A DNA stretch of 64,000 bases from Streptomyces sp. SID12488. GTDB taxonomy: Bacteria; Actinomycetota; Actinomycetes; Streptomycetales; Streptomycetaceae. The notes under the pieces are model-generated. The model was given only the letters and a program-made list of their open reading frames with translations. It made no database searches and had not been told where the DNA came from. Location of the stretch: NCBI RefSeq assembly GCF_010548275.1, contig NZ_JAAGLT010000005.1, positions 310,001-374,000 on the forward strand, written 5' to 3'. Shown piece after piece: positions 62,821 to 64,000 of the stretch. Position 1 is the first letter of the stretch, and every line of letters begins with the position of its first letter. The translations under genes were made by a program, and so were the position numbers.

Positions 62821-63123
62821 ATGAGCACCCCCACCCTGCACAAGGAACACCCGACCCACGAGCACACCCACGGCCAGGACTGCGGCCACACGGAGGTGCC
62901 GCACGGTGACCACGTCGACTACGCGCACGACGGTCACCTGCACCGCGCGCACAGCGGCCACTGGGACGAGTGCGAGCCCGGCGAGCACGTGGCGCACGAC
63001 GCCCACGGTCACGCGCACGGGGACGGCTGCGGGCACCCGAGCATTCTGCACGGTGACCACGTCGACTTCCTGCACGACGGTCACCGGCACGCGGCGCACC
63101 AGGACCACTGGGACGACCACTGA
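62821..63123 (+). CDS. Histidine-rich duplicated metal-binding protein
   Basis: 100 residues, nearly one third His, with many Asp/Glu and four Cys-His-type positions. Two repeats are evident: CGHTEVPHGDHVDYAHDGHL with HSGHWDE and CGHPSILHGDHVDFLHDGHR with HQDHWDD, spaced about 45 residues. The pattern suggests binding of Zn, Ni or Co as a buffer or metallochaperone. No transporter or Zur box was recognised next to it. ATG at 62821, upstream GGCGAGC is a weak ribosome binding site. Confidence 0.85.
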   Translation: MSTPTLHKEHPTHEHTHGQDCGHTEVPHGDHVDYAHDGHLHRAHSGHWDECEPGEHVAHDAHGHAHGDGCGHPSILHGDHVDFLHDGHRHAAHQDHWDDH

Positions 63124-63285
63124 CGGTTTCCGGCCACCGGAACCGCTCCCCCGCCCTACCCGACCGGCGTCTCCTTCCGCACACCGGAAGCGAGACGCCG
63201 GTCACTTTTCATTCACCCACTGGACGGCATACCGACCGGTCGGCATCATGAGGCAGGCCCTGTTTCCGCACGCGTAGGAGCGATG

Positions 63286-64000
63286 ATGCCCCCGGACGAC
63301 CTGCCAGGTCTCGATCTCGACCGGCTGCGCGGACTGCTCGACGGCGAACGCCCCGGACTGGTGCACGGCCCGCTGACCGGCCGGCTGATCGAGGGCGGCC
63401 GTTCGAACCTCACCTACGCGGTCACCGACGGCACCACCCAGTGGGTCGTACGGCGCCCCCCACTGGGTCATGTCCTGGCCACCGCGCACGACATGCGGCG
63501 CGAGCACCGGGTGATCAGCGCCCTGTATCCGACCGCGGTCCCGGTCCCGCGTCCCGTGCTGCTGTGCGAGGACCCGGAGAACGGAGCGGCGCCCGGAGCG
63601 CCGTTCTACGTCATGGAGTTCGTGCCGGGCACGCCGTACCGCACGGCCGGGCAGCTCGCCCCGATCGGCCCGGCGCGGACCCGGGGCGTGGTGCTGTCGC
63701 TGGTGGACACGCTGGTCGAGCTGCACTCGGTGGACCCCGCCGAGGTGGGCCTCGCGGACTTCGGCCGGCCCGAGGGCTTCCTCGACCGGCAACTGCGGCG
63801 CTGGGGCAAGCAGTTGGACGCCTCCCGCAATCGCGAGCTGGCCGGTATCGACGAGTTGCTGGCGGCGCTGGGCCGAGCCCTCCCCCGGTCCTCCGCCCCG
63901 GCGATCGTGCACGGCGACTACCGGCTGGACAACGTCCTGATCGACGCGGACGACAGGATCGCGGCGATCCTCGACTGGGAGATGTCGACGCTCGGCGACC
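63286..64000 (+). CDS. Phosphotransferase family protein (3' end missing)
   Basis: The first 238 residues of an aminoglycoside/choline-kinase-like protein of the ACAD10/11 type. GGRSNLTYAVTDGTTQWVVR is the nucleotide loop with its Arg/Lys strand, YVMEFVPGTPYRT follows, and the catalytic loop IVHGDYRLDNVLID and metal site ILDWEMSTLGD are at the window end. AGGAG lies five bases before the ATG at 63286. Substrate unknown. Confidence 0.88.
   Translation, partial: MPPDDLPGLDLDRLRGLLDGERPGLVHGPLTGRLIEGGRSNLTYAVTDGTTQWVVRRPPLGHVLATAHDMRREHRVISALYPTAVPVPRPVLLCEDPENGAAPGAPFYVMEFVPGTPYRTAGQLAPIGPARTRGVVLSLVDTLVELHSVDPAEVGLADFGRPEGFLDRQLRRWGKQLDASRNRELAGIDELLAALGRALPRSSAPAIVHGDYRLDNVLIDADDRIAAILDWEMSTLGD

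Overview
The window is high-GC actinomycete chromosome, almost certainly Streptomyces. The evidence is strong G/C third-position bias, GTG starts with purine-rich ribosome binding sites, GTGA/ATGA-coupled operons, chaplins, a mycothiol ligase, PAC2 and F420-type enzymes, and intergenic repeats of the Streptomyces type. The gene order (metH, gylR, the glycerol operon, chpC-chpH, the gluconate genes) is one I recognise from S. coelicolor. All function calls come from reading the sequence; no database search was run.

Layout. 1-6 kb: a truncated peptide-binding lipoprotein, a HAD phosphatase and metH (minus strand). 6-11.3 kb: gylR and the glycerol operon glpF-glpK-glpD, with shared palindromic operators before gylR and glpF. 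11.4-27.2 kb: an unusually complete methionine-salvage region. It holds mtnK plus a ribose-type ABC importer (minus), mtnD-mtnC-mtnB (plus), mtnA (minus), then a BMP-type nucleoside importer coupled to a nucleoside phosphorylase and an MTA/SAH-type deaminase (plus). Each of the three multi-gene units is preceded by a 21-23 codon ORF with a related RR...D...R...CR ending, so the whole region looks controlled by leader peptides. 27.4-29.3 kb: a FadR-type regulator with its own palindrome and a PAC2 protein. 29.4-34.1 kb: a Tat-exported beta-propeller protein, then mshC with a kinase-like protein, a DUF3090 zinc-ribbon protein and a histidine phosphatase. 34.2-41.1 kb: CorA, a ferritin-like protein, an F420-type oxidoreductase, a large inverted repeat, an aldo/keto reductase and a RecD2-like protein whose helicase motifs are all eroded. 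41.2-46 kb: two small conserved genes, a long sortase-anchored chaplin with an expanded Gly/His/Gln linker, a short chaplin, an M20 peptidase and tRNA-Leu(GAG). 46-52 kb: a 1291-residue Pls/PosA-like peptide synthetase with an M1 aminopeptidase and a YchJ-like protein. 52-55 kb: gluconate regulator, kinase and permease. 55-64 kb: a cytochrome b/molybdoenzyme pair, an APC permease, a DMT transporter, a NUDIX hydrolase, two DUF202 proteins, an MDR oxidoreductase, a duplicated His-rich metal-binding protein and a truncated phosphotransferase.

How the genes fit together. In the salvage region, 5-methylthioribose could enter through the sugar-type importer and be phosphorylated by MtnK. 5'-methylthioadenosine or related nucleosides could enter through the BMP importer, be deaminated and phosphorolysed, and join the same route at MtnA. 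MtnA, MtnB, MtnC and MtnD then yield the keto acid of methionine. The final transaminase is not in the window. MetH, some 5 kb before the region, is the de novo methionine route.
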